DNA of 9,744 nt. It comes from Cyanobacteriota bacterium. GTDB lineage: Bacteria; Cyanobacteriota; Cyanobacteriia; PCC-6307; Cyanobiaceae. Positions 1 through 7,638 of the stretch are shown in pieces (the first letter of the stretch is position 1; each line of letters begins with the position of its first letter). The position numbers and the translations under genes were made by a program. The notes under the pieces were generated by a model. The model worked only from the letters and a program-made list of their open reading frames with translations, made no database searches and was not told where the DNA came from. The stretch spans positions 1 through 9,744 of the forward strand of contig CANHSW010000053.1 of the NCBI GenBank assembly GCA_947463165.1, read 5' to 3'.

Positions 1-1
1 C

Positions 2-514
2 ACCGCCCAGGCTGAACGGGTGGTGCCCTTGTTGCTGCAGGCGCTGGCCGAGTTAACACCTGCCACCGTGATTGATGCCTATTGCGGCATCGGCACCTAC
101 AGCTTGCCCCTGGCCGCCAGTGGCTGGCAGGTGCTCGGCCTGGAATTGAATGCCAATGCCGTGGAGCTGGCTCAGCTGAATGCGGCCCGCAACGGCCTGG
201 CAGAGCGCTGCCAGTTTTTAGCCGGCGATGTGGCCCAGCTGCTGGCCGCCCAGCTGCCCTCGGCTACGGCTCTATTTGTAGATCCGCCGCGAAGGGGACT
301 GGATGTAAAGGTGGTGGCCACAATTTGCAATTGCCCTCCCCAAAGGCTGGCTTACCTCAGCTGTGATCCGGCCAGCTTGGCCCGCGATTTGGAGGCCCTG
401 GTAAACAGCGGGCCCTACCGGCTGCTGTCGGTGCAACCGATCGACTTTTTCCCCCACACCAGCCACGTGGAGGTTTTCGCAGTGCTGGAAAGGCGCCCCT
501 GTGCTGACAATTGA
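2..514 (+). CDS. rlmD: 23S rRNA (uracil-5-)-methyltransferase, RlmD/RumA family, C-terminal part (5' end outside window)
   Basis: This is the C-terminal 170 residues of a SAM-dependent methyltransferase that makes 5-methyluridine in 23S rRNA. The frame is open back to base 2 (T-A-Q-A-E-R before the first GTG), so the gene starts outside the window and no start should be placed at the GTG at base 20. Family motifs appear in order: SAM-binding motif I DAYCGIGT (bases 74-97), acidic GLELN, the DPPRRG motif (281-298), the catalytic nucleophile in SCDP (Cys codon 362-364), and the C-terminal FFPHTSHVE with the Glu thought to act as general base. All catalytic residues of this half are present, so it looks functional. 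The N-terminal TRAM domain and Fe-S cysteines, if any, cannot be seen. RlmD (U1939), RlmC (U747) and TrmA-like paralogues share these motifs, so the exact target base is inferred. It converges on pheT with a 38-bp gap that holds no clear terminator. Confidence 0.9.
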   Translation, partial: TAQAERVVPLLLQALAELTPATVIDAYCGIGTYSLPLAASGWQVLGLELNANAVELAQLNAARNGLAERCQFLAGDVAQLLAAQLPSATALFVDPPRRGLDVKVVATICNCPPQRLAYLSCDPASLARDLEALVNSGPYRLLSVQPIDFFPHTSHVEVFAVLERRPCADN

Positions 515-552
515 TCACCGACTGGAGGGCTTCCTCAAAACTGCCTGGGCGA

Positions 553-3027
553 TCAACAGCGCAGCTGTACCCCAGGCTGCTGTTCCAGGCTGCGGCGGAT
601 CTTTTGATGGACCGATTCAATCTCCTCGTCGGTGAGTGTACGTTTCGGATCGCGATAACGCAGTCGATAGGCCTGGCTGCACTGGCCCTCGGCCAGTTGG
701 GCACCGCTATATAGGTCGATCAATTCGGCATGTTCCAGCAATGGTTTGCCGGCCTTGGCGATTACCTTGATCATGCTGGCCGTGGAGGTGCCAGCCGGCA
801 CCACTAATGCCAGGTCCCGCTCCGAGGCGGGAACGGTGGCAAAGCTGGCGAATGCCGGTTGCCAGCGTTGACGCCGGCTGGCCGCCGCGATCAAAGGGGC
901 TAATTCGAGCTCAAATAAGTGGGTTGTTTCCGGTAGGTCGAGCTGTTCGGCGGCTTCGGGATGCAACTGGCCAAACCAACCGGCGGGGCGGCCCTCCAGC
1001 AATAGCTGGGCCGAGCGACCGGGATGCAGCAATGGCGTACCGCTTAGCTGCGGCGGCTGGCTGAGCGGGCGATCTTCACTGGGTACGGCCAGGGCGCTGA
1101 TAGCTTGCTGCAAAAGGCCCCGGGCCTGGAAGTAGCTGGGCGGCTGGGGCTTGCCACTACTGCTCCAACGCTCGGCGCGTCGCTCGCCGCAGATCACCCC
1201 AGCCAACAGGGTGCGGCTGGCACCAGCGTCGGCCTCGCCAAACACATTGCCAATCTCAAAGCCCCAGAAGCCAGGGGCGCCAGCTCTCAAATTGCGGCGG
1301 GCGGCCGCTAACAGCTCATCGGTGAGATTATCCCGGAGATAGCCATAATCGGCCAGCAGTGGATTGGCCAGGGGTATACGCCCGGGCGCCGCAGCTACCA
1401 AAGACAAGCTGCAACACTCCTGCAGCCCCGCCGCCGTGAGCGCCCGGCGCAGGCGCCGCTCCAGCTGCTGGGCGGGCTCCAGTCCCCCCGGCTCAATCGG
1501 ATCGGGCAGATGACAGGCGAACTGGTCGTAGCCCACCAGCCGCGCCACCTCCTCAATCAGATCCACCTCTCTTTGCAGGTCGATGGCCCGGGATGGCGGC
1601 ACGGTTACCTGCCAGCCCTCTTCGTACTCAATAAGTTCGCAGCCGATCGCCTCCAGGGTGGAGCGAATCCGTTCATCGGGCAGGTCGATGGCCTCCTGCT
1701 GCTCCAGCACAGGGCCCAGCAGGTTGTGCAGGGCATCGCGGCGCAGGTGCAATGGCTGTCTGGGCTCCTGCTCCCGGCGGTGCAGCCAGCGAGCCTCCAC
1801 CAGGGCACCGGCCAACTGCTGCAATAGTTCGGCGGCCCGATCGGCGGCCGCCAGGGTCACCTCCCCAGGCAAGCCCTTCTCAAAGCGGCTGCTGGCTTCC
1901 GTGCGCAAGCCCACGCTATGGGCGGAACGGCGCACCGCCATGGCCGGAAAAACGGCCGCCTCCAGCCAGATCGTCTTGGTGGTGTCGCACACGGCAGTGG
2001 CATCACCGCCCATCAAACCAGCCAGGGCGATCGGCTTTTTGGCGTAGGTAACCAGCAGGCTTTCGCCGTTTAGCTGCCGCTGCTCGCCATCAAGGCCCAG
2101 CAGCGTCTCGCCTGGTACAGCTTGGCGGAGGCCGATGGAGGCGATCTCGGCTTCGGCGCCGGCCAGGCTGGCCAGGCGGTCGAGGTCGTAGGCGTGCAGT
2201 GGCTGGCCGGTTTCGAGCATCACCAGGTTGGTGATGTCCACCACGTTGTTGATCGGTCTGAGGCCGGCCTTTTCCAGCCGGCGCTGCAGCCAGGCCGGCG
2301 AGGGCGCCACCTGGATGCCGCTGAGCTGGGTGATGCTGAAGATTCCCCCCTCATCCATCAAGCGCTGGGAGGCCGGATCGCTGGCCAGCGGTTGGCTTGC
2401 GGCGGCGGCCTCCACCGCGGGCCAATTGCTGCGGCCGCCCACCAGGGCCGCCACCTCGCGGGCAATGCCCTGCATGGAAAGGCCATCGGGGCGGTTGGCG
2501 GTGATCGCCAGCTCCAACACCTGGTCATCGAGGCCGAACAGGGGGCCCACGGGGCTGCCGACAGCCGGCACCGCCTCCAGCAGTTCTTCAAGGATGGCGA
2601 TGCCCTCGCCCTGGCTCGGCAGGCCGAGTTCGCCGAGGGAGCAGATCATGCCGCTGCTGGGCACCCCCCGCAGCTCGGTGGGTTTGATCGTGAGCCCCAC
2701 CGCCGGCAGGGTGGCGCCCACCAGGGCGACCGGCACGTGGATGCCGGCGCGCACATTGGCCGCCCCACAGACAATTTGCAGGGTTTGAGTCTGCAGGGAT
2801 TCAGGCTCGGCTACCGCCACCTGGCAGACGCTCAGCTTGTCGGCATTGGGATGGGGTTCTCGGGACTGCACATAGCCCACCACCACTCCAGAGGCGCGGG
2901 CGGCCAGGTTGTCGATGCCATCGACTTCAAAACCGGCGATCGACAGCCGCTCGGCCAGGCTGTTTATGGCAAAGGCCTCGGGCTCGGCGGAGACCAGCTC
3001 CTTCAGCCACTGGAGCGAGACCCGCAT
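553..3027 (-). CDS. pheT: Phenylalanine--tRNA ligase beta subunit
   Basis: This 824-residue protein is the beta subunit of the alpha2-beta2 phenylalanyl-tRNA synthetase, a cytoplasmic enzyme that charges tRNA-Phe and, through beta, edits Tyr-tRNA-Phe. Domains in order: N-terminal start MRVSLQWLKELV; an OB-fold tRNA-binding domain at about 44-155 (HPNADKL, IVCGAANVR, GVPSSGMICS); B3/B4 editing domain at about 225-400 (NVVDITN 261-267, GLMGGD 337-342, RTEASSRFEKG 375-385); B5 domain at about 422-500 (DLIEEVARLVGYD); a catalytic-like core at about 520-710; and a C-terminal FDX-ACB anticodon-binding domain at about 728-822 (SERDLALVVP, YRLRYRDPKRTLTDEEI). Length and domain set are normal for bacteria. 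The ATG start matches the conserved N-terminus and has AAGGA (3031-3035) only 3 nt upstream. pheS is not in the window, as is usual for cyanobacteria, where pheS and pheT are often unlinked. The gene is divergent from rpmG. Confidence 0.97.
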   Translation of the reverse strand: MRVSLQWLKELVSAEPEAFAINSLAERLSIAGFEVDGIDNLAARASGVVVGYVQSREPHPNADKLSVCQVAVAEPESLQTQTLQIVCGAANVRAGIHVPVALVGATLPAVGLTIKPTELRGVPSSGMICSLGELGLPSQGEGIAILEELLEAVPAVGSPVGPLFGLDDQVLELAITANRPDGLSMQGIAREVAALVGGRSNWPAVEAAAASQPLASDPASQRLMDEGGIFSITQLSGIQVAPSPAWLQRRLEKAGLRPINNVVDITNLVMLETGQPLHAYDLDRLASLAGAEAEIASIGLRQAVPGETLLGLDGEQRQLNGESLLVTYAKKPIALAGLMGGDATAVCDTTKTIWLEAAVFPAMAVRRSAHSVGLRTEASSRFEKGLPGEVTLAAADRAAELLQQLAGALVEARWLHRREQEPRQPLHLRRDALHNLLGPVLEQQEAIDLPDERIRSTLEAIGCELIEYEEGWQVTVPPSRAIDLQREVDLIEEVARLVGYDQFACHLPDPIEPGGLEPAQQLERRLRRALTAAGLQECCSLSLVAAAPGRIPLANPLLADYGYLRDNLTDELLAAARRNLRAGAPGFWGFEIGNVFGEADAGASRTLLAGVICGERRAERWSSSGKPQPPSYFQARGLLQQAISALAVPSEDRPLSQPPQLSGTPLLHPGRSAQLLLEGRPAGWFGQLHPEAAEQLDLPETTHLFELELAPLIAAASRRQRWQPAFASFATVPASERDLALVVPAGTSTASMIKVIAKAGKPLLEHAELIDLYSGAQLAEGQCSQAYRLRYRDPKRTLTDEEIESVHQKIRRSLEQQPGVQLRC

Positions 3028-3052
3028 CAGTCCTTGGAATCATTCAGCGTTG

Positions 3053-3058
3053 ATCCTA
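3053..3058 (-). promoter_or_regulatory. Possible -10 element for pheT
   Basis: On the minus strand this reads TAGGAT, matching four of six positions of the sigma-70 consensus TATAAT, and it lies 25 bases before the pheT ATG. No good -35 hexamer is visible 16-18 bases further upstream. The 113-bp gap between pheT and rpmG must hold both divergent promoters, but this assignment is weak. Confidence 0.2.
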
Positions 3059-3140
3059 GGCAGTGGTCGGGGTGGGTAACCCCTAACAGGTAGGGTGGTT
3101 CGTTGTCACTTCGCATCGCTCAAGCGGCGCAACGTCCTTC

Positions 3141-3335
3141 ATGGCTAAAAACAAGGGCGTCCGGCTCGTTATCACTCTCGAGTGCACCGAATGCCGGTCC
3201 AACCCCGCCAAGCGGTCTCCCGGTGTGTCCCGTTACACCACCGAAAAGAACCGCCGCAACACCACCGAACGGCTGGAGCTGAAGAAGTTCTGCCCCCACT
3301 GCAACAAGTCGACCGTTCACAAGGAAATCAAGTGA
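3141..3335 (+). CDS. rpmG: 50S ribosomal protein L33
   Basis: This 64-residue basic protein is ribosomal protein L33 of the large subunit, near the E site. It is the zinc-ribbon (C+) form: Cys15 and Cys18 (ECTEC) pair with Cys51 and Cys54 (FCPHC). The start [15 protein letters not shown] and the end STVHKEIK are typical of cyanobacterial and chloroplast L33, and the length is standard. The ATG is supported by the conserved N-terminus; there is no recognisable Shine-Dalgarno just upstream (the sequence there is GCAACGTCCTTC). rpsR follows 62 bases downstream with no terminator between them, so the two are probably co-transcribed from a promoter in the 113-bp pheT-rpmG spacer. Confidence 0.97.
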   Translation: MAKNKGVRLVITLECTECRSNPAKRSPGVSRYTTEKNRRNTTERLELKKFCPHCNKSTVHKEIK

Positions 3336-3397
3336 GCTTCCGCTCCTGATCGACCGGCTCGGCTCGTAGGCAATTTTTCTTTTCTCCACCGTTCCCC

Positions 3398-3619
3398 ATG
3401 TCCAGTTCTTTTTTCAAAAAGCGTCTGTCTCCGATCAAACCCGGAGATCCGATCGACTACAAAGATGTCGATCTGCTCAAGAAGTTCATCACTGAGCGGG
3501 GCAAGATTCTTCCCCGCCGCCTCACCGGCCTTACCGCCAAGCAGCAACGGGATCTCACCAACGCTGTAAAGCGTGCTCGGATCGTGGCACTGCTGCCCTT
3601 CGTTAATCCCGAAGGCTGA
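3398..3619 (+). CDS. rpsR: 30S ribosomal protein S18
   Basis: This 73-residue protein is small-subunit protein S18, which binds next to S6 on the 16S rRNA platform. Diagnostic sequence includes [45 protein letters not shown] and the terminal [12 protein letters not shown]. Length is normal and no zinc cysteines are present, as usual for this form. The ATG start fits the family. The leader before it is pyrimidine-rich (3374-3387) and lacks a Shine-Dalgarno sequence. The gene sits between rpmG (62 bp upstream) and an RNB exoribonuclease that begins within or just after its 3' end, which suggests one transcription unit with translational coupling. Confidence 0.97.
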
Positions 3620-5675
3620 GGTTCCCCTGGCTGCGGCCTCCTTCCATCCCGGTGACCTGGTCGGCATCGTTACCGACAAGGGTCAACAGTTAGCCCTGCT
3701 GGTCTCCCTGCAGGGCTCCAAAGCGCAGCTGTTGCCGGGTTGGCAGAGCGGCGCCAGCCGGCCGCGACCGCTCTCCCTGCCGCTTAGGCAGGTGGAGCTG
3801 ATCGCCCGGCTGCCCGACGGCAGCTCGCCCCCGGAAGCCCCAGGGCTGGCTCCCTGGCGGTTCTCGGTGGAGCAGCTGCAGGCCGCCACACCGCCCCGGG
3901 CGGATTTGGCGGCCGCTTGGCTTTTATTAGCGGAAGACGACACCAGCCTGTCGCTGGAGGATTGGCTGGGCCTGCAGCTCTCCCAGCCCCAACCCGTACA
4001 GCTGGCCGCCGCCTGGCTATGGCTGCAGGGCGATCAGCTGCTGTTTCGCTGGCGCCAGCAGCAGGTGTCGGCTAGACCGCTGCCAGAACTGCGGCGGCTG
4101 CGCCTGGAGCAAAGGCGCCAGCGGCTGGTGTTGGAACACCAGCGCCTCTGGCACGAACAATTGAAACAGCGCCAGCCGCTGAACCTCGAACTGCTCAGCC
4201 CAGCCCAGCGCCAAGAGCTAAACCTGCTGTTGACATGGGCCTCGGGCGATGCCGAGCAGCCCCTGCCAGCTGAGTTGCGGCGCGGTTTACAGGTGGCTGG
4301 CTGCGCCGCCGACACTGGGGCGATTCGCCATTTGTTGGTGGATCTGGGCCTGTGGGACCTGCATTGCCTGCCCTCGCTGCGCGACACCCGCTGGGAGCTG
4401 GGCTTCAATGGCGAGTTGGAGGCGGAATGCCAAAGGCTGCTGGGGGCCCATGGTCAGCCCCAGCCCGGCGATGAGCTTCGCTCGGATCTCAGTCACCAAC
4501 ACCTGGTGACGATCGACGATGTCGATACCCGCGACATCGACGATGGCCTGGCCCTGGAGCAGCCAGACGAGGGGCCCCTGCGCCTGTGGATTCATGTGGC
4601 CGATCCAGGCCGCCTGGTGGCCCCTGGCGATCCCCTCGATCTGGAGGCCAGGCGGCGGGCTTCCAGCCTCTATTTGAGCCGCGGCAGCCTGCCGATGTTC
4701 CCGCTGGAGCTGGCCACGGGGCCCTTCAGCCTGGTGGCGGGCCAGCGCTGCCCCGCCTGGAGCATCTGGGTGGAGTTGGCCGCCGATGGAGCGATTGCCG
4801 CCAGTGGCGTGCTGCGCAGTTGGGTAAAGCCCGCCTATCGGCTCTCCTACGACGACGCCGATGAACTGATCGACCTGGCCCCGCCTGAGGAGCGCCAGAT
4901 CAGCCAAATCCACCAGCTGCTGCTCAGCCGGCGCCAGTGGCGCCTGGCCAGGGGGGCGCTGCAATTCGACCAGCCAGAGGGCCGCATCCGCGAGATAGCT
5001 GGCGAACCCACCCTGGAGATCACCGAACCGAGCCCGTCGCGCTTGATGGTGGCAGAAGCGATGATCCTGGCCGGCGCGGTGGTGGCTGAGCTCGGCCAGG
5101 CCCAGGGCCTGGCCCTGCCCTATCGCTCCCAGTTGCCGGCGGAACTGCCGCCGGCCGCAGAGCTGGCGGCCTTGCCCGAGGGGCCGGTTCGCCACGCCGC
5201 CATCCGCCGTTGCCTCAGCAGGGGCTACAGCGGCACCAGCCCCAGCCCCCACTTCAGCCTGGCCCTCGATAGCTACGTGCAGGCCACCTCGCCGATTCGG
5301 CGCTATGGCGACCTGCTGGTGCAGCGTCAACTGGCCGCCCTGCTCTACGGCGGCATCCCCCTTGATGCCGACCAGCTGCAGCAATTGCTGAATGAGCTGG
5401 AAAGCCCCCAGCGGCAGGTGGTTCAAATCAGCCGAGAAGACCAACGCCACTGGCAACAGGTGTGGTTCGAGCGCCATCGCGGCGAGCAGTGGCAGGGGCA
5501 ATTTCTGCGCTGGTTGCGGCCCCAGGATGGCCTGGGTTTGGTGCATGCCCCCGAGCTGGCCATGGACCTGGCGGCTGATTGCCCCAGCGGCAGCCAACCT
5601 GGCGATGAACTGCTGCTGCGGGTGCAGCTGGTGGATCCGCTGCGGGACCAGCTGCGGATGCGGGCCAGCGGCTAG
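3573..5675 (+). CDS. RNB-family 3'-5' exoribonuclease (RNase II / RNase R type)
   Basis: This is a processive 3'-5' exoribonuclease of the RNB superfamily, acting in cytoplasmic RNA decay and possibly rRNA or tRNA 3' processing. Numbered from the GTG at 3573 (700 residues), the RNB core begins near 280 and carries the metal-binding aspartates D315, D321, D323 and D324 in [13 protein letters not shown]. The second signature, [12 protein letters not shown] (571-582), contains the conserved catalytic arginine. Residues 26-90 ([10 protein letters not shown]) form a short N-terminal beta domain; 90-280 is a divergent, Leu/Gln/Arg-rich linker with winged-helix-like segments, as in cyanobacterial and chloroplast RNB enzymes. 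A clear S1 domain is not seen, although 625-698 may be a degenerate one. The start is uncertain. GTG 3573 overlaps rpsR by 47 bases and has no ribosome binding site. Recognisable homology begins only at about codon 26, and CTG 3627 has GAGG five bases upstream. Both rnb and rnr names are used for cyanobacterial members, so I leave the symbol empty. Confidence 0.9.
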
Positions 5676-7525
5676 CTGGGCTCCAGTAGCCGGCTGGCGC
5701 GAATCCAGGGCCCCCAGGGATTCAGGCAGCCGATCAAGGCAACGGTTCGGGGCAGCGCCTGGGCCTGGATCCAGCCCTCCAAACCTGGTTCGAGGGTGAT
5801 TAGCGGCCAGCTGCCATCGCTACCCTCCAGCAGCCAACCCCCCTGGGCTGCCTGCCGCAGCCTGCCGCGAAACAGGCGTTCGCCCCGAGCGGCCGGCGCC
5901 GCGGTGGGATCGGCCGCTGCGCCGCCGGCCAGCTGACCCTGGCCATTGACCAGGGAGGCATCGGCGAGCGCCTGGAGCTGGCGTTGCCGCCATTGGGGGT
6001 GGTGCCATGGGGTGTCCCAGAGGGGCATCGGCCCCGCCGGGGCGATCGGATCGAGCACCAGGGCCCGCTGCAGCTCGCCTACGGGCAACTCGGCTGGCCC
6101 ATGGCCCCGCTGCAGGCAGAGCGCCGCCGCCAGGCCCGCCGCCTGGCCCACATTCATCACCAGCGGTTGCAATCGCGTGGCCCCATTGGCGATGTGACTG
6201 GTGGCGATCGCCTTGTCGGCCGCCAGCAGATTGCAGCAGTCGGCACTCACCAGAGCGCCGTAGGGGATGCAGAAGGGGGTGCCGGTCCAACGCCCCCCCC
6301 AGCGGCAACTCTTGGCGGCCAGCGGCCAGTCCGGGCCTGGGTAGTGGTGGTCGTTGGCGTAATTGCCCACGGCGATGGCGTCATTCAACCCGGAACGCAG
6401 GGGGGCTGGGGCGATGCAGGCTCCGGGGCCCATGGGCAGCAAATCCGCCTCCACCACCGTGCTCAGTCCCACCAGCCGACGGCCCTCGCGCCAGTAAGGC
6501 ATCAGCGCCAGGGGCGAACTGCCGCCCAGGGGCAGCGGTTGGCCCCGCTGGGCGGCCAGCTCTCGCTCGAGGGCATTGGGAAAAACGCCGGCCCGGCGAA
6601 CCAAACCGCCACTGGCCTCTGCCAGGGCATCGGCGAAGGCCAGGGAATGCTCCTGCATCTGGCGATCGAGTTCGGCGGCCGCCTGGGGATCTGGGCCGAA
6701 ACCCCGCTCCAGGCCCCAATGCCAGTCATTGCCATGCAGGGGCCAATTGAGCATCACCAGGCCGCCGGGCAGACGGCCATAGGTGAGCGTTCGCTCCAGC
6801 CCAAACCGCTCGCTGGCCAGGCGGAAGGGCTCCGGTAGCTCGCCAGCAGCCTCGGCGCTGGACTGGCCGGGCTGGCGATGGGGCGCATCGGCCGTGAGCT
6901 GGCCGATCGCCACCCAGGTGGGCGATTGCAGCGGCTGCTGGCCAAAAAAAGGTTTGCTCACCAGCTCAGCTCTGGGTGGAGCACTGGGTTCCTGCCATTG
7001 CTCGCGGGCTTCCCAACCGAGGCGATGCTGAACGCCATGGGCCAGCAAGTCGCCGCGGTCACTGCCGTCGATCACCAGCTGGGGCTCCAGCCGGTGCACC
7101 TCAGCGGCCCTTTCAACCACCAGCGCGGTGATCCGATCGGCGCTTCTCTCCAGGGCCTTCATATTGCAACCAGGCCACCAGCTCAGTAGCGGTAGCTCCT
7201 CCAGCCATTGGCGCAACAGCCGCTCGGCGGTGGCGGGCTGGTAGCCAAAGCAACTCACCCAGTTGTGGTCCAAACCCTGGGGCTCGCTGGCCTCCAGAGC
7301 GCGCAGGAAGGCACCCCACATGCCGCTCTGCCAGGGGCTCAGTTCGTTGCCATCGGGAGCGCAGACCCCTGCAGCACTAACCATGCCCCCCAGCCAGCCG
7401 CCTGGGGTGAGCAACAGGGTGCGCACCCCACTGCGGGCACACTGGACGGCGGCGCAAAGGCCGCCGATGCCGCCGCCCCACACCAGCACGGGCACCTGAA
7501 TCACTGCTGAGGAGGCCTGGGGCAA
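5672..7525 (-). CDS. FAD-dependent oxidoreductase (FAD_oxidored / PF12831-like), substrate unknown
   Basis: This flavoprotein has up to 617 residues. The N-terminal dinucleotide-binding motif is clear: a hydrophobic strand, then GGGIGG (17-22), LCAAVQCARSGVRTLLL, and GGWLGGMVS (42-50). Further signatures fit the FAD_oxidored family: VIDGSDRGDLLAHGV (151-165), REGRRLVGLSTVVEADLLP (346-364), DAIAVGNYANDHHYPGP (382-398), and the C-terminal FAD contact region IPYGALVSADCCNLLAADKAI...GQAAGLAAA (420-468). The last roughly 120 residues form a separate C-terminal region with a small beta-rich look that I do not recognise. There is no signal peptide, so it is probably cytoplasmic. The first possible start is TTG (7525-7523), following an in-frame stop; GTG codons at residues 8, 11 and 13 are alternatives, and none has a Shine-Dalgarno sequence. 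It is the only gene here with no link to translation or RNA. The family includes enzymes of very different substrates, so no reaction is assigned. Confidence 0.85.
   Translation of the reverse strand: MPQASSAVIQVPVLVWGGGIGGLCAAVQCARSGVRTLLLTPGGWLGGMVSAAGVCAPDGNELSPWQSGMWGAFLRALEASEPQGLDHNWVSCFGYQPATAERLLRQWLEELPLLSWWPGCNMKALERSADRITALVVERAAEVHRLEPQLVIDGSDRGDLLAHGVQHRLGWEAREQWQEPSAPPRAELVSKPFFGQQPLQSPTWVAIGQLTADAPHRQPGQSSAEAAGELPEPFRLASERFGLERTLTYGRLPGGLVMLNWPLHGNDWHWGLERGFGPDPQAAAELDRQMQEHSLAFADALAEASGGLVRRAGVFPNALERELAAQRGQPLPLGGSSPLALMPYWREGRRLVGLSTVVEADLLPMGPGACIAPAPLRSGLNDAIAVGNYANDHHYPGPDWPLAAKSCRWGGRWTGTPFCIPYGALVSADCCNLLAADKAIATSHIANGATRLQPLVMNVGQAAGLAAALCLQRGHGPAELPVGELQRALVLDPIAPAGPMPLWDTPWHHPQWRQRQLQALADASLVNGQGQLAGGAAADPTAAPAARGERLFRGRLRQAAQGGWLLEGSDGSWPLITLEPGLEGWIQAQALPRTVALIGCLNPWGPWIRASRLLEPS
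6204..6211. repeat. HIP1 octamer
   Basis: GCGATCGC, the highly iterated palindrome common in many cyanobacterial genomes, lies here within the FAD oxidoreductase gene. Two exact copies in 9.7 kb of GC-rich sequence is only modestly above expectation, so this is weak support for the lineage. Confidence 0.5.
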
Positions 7526-7557
7526 GGGGTGACCAAGCTGGAAGGTAACAGGCTGGA

Positions 7558-7585
7558 ATGGCCTGGATCGCTAATATCCAGCCAT
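7558..7585. repeat. Imperfect hairpin, 10-bp stem with one bulged C
   Basis: The left arm ATGGCCTGGAT (7558-7568) pairs with ATCCAGCCAT (7576-7585) across a 7-base loop, with a single unpaired C in the left arm. The loop and the first bases of the right arm include TAATAT. It could be a DNA operator or an RNA stem-loop; there is no T-tract to make it a standard terminator. Confidence 0.6.
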
Positions 7586-7592
7586 GGCCGAG

Positions 7593-7606
7593 GTCGCTTC
7601 GGCGAC
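7593..7606 (+). repeat. UUCG-type tetraloop hairpin
   Basis: GTCGC (7593-7597) and GCGAC (7602-7606) flank TTCG, giving a 5-bp stem closed by C(UUCG)G, the unusually stable RNA tetraloop, when read on the plus (metG) strand. On the minus strand the loop would be CGAA. There is no downstream T-run. Confidence 0.55.
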
Positions 7607-7638
7607 GCAGGGTGCCAGCGGCAAGCTGTCCATCATCC

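Noticed and set aside
515..552. Bidirectional terminator between the methyltransferase and pheT
   Set aside because: Only a 4-bp GAGG/CCTC stem with a short A-run; too weak to call.
2122..3093. 323-codon plus-strand open frame opposite the 5' part of pheT
   Set aside because: Gly/His/Gln-rich translation with no recognisable family, fully antisense to the well-conserved pheT; long antisense frames are expected at this GC content.
3082..3110. Inverted repeat GGGGT/ACCCC in the pheT-rpmG spacer (near 3069-3083) as an operator
   Set aside because: A 5-bp stem in GC-rich sequence with mismatched flanks; not distinguishable from chance.
4287..5597. 436-codon minus-strand open frame opposite the exoribonuclease
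   Set aside because: Low-complexity Gly/Gln/Ala/His composition, and it is the mirror of a gene with conserved catalytic motifs.
5984..6838. 284-codon plus-strand open frame opposite the FAD oxidoreductase
   Set aside because: Antisense shadow: no known motif, and it lies wholly within the conserved flavoprotein coding sequence.
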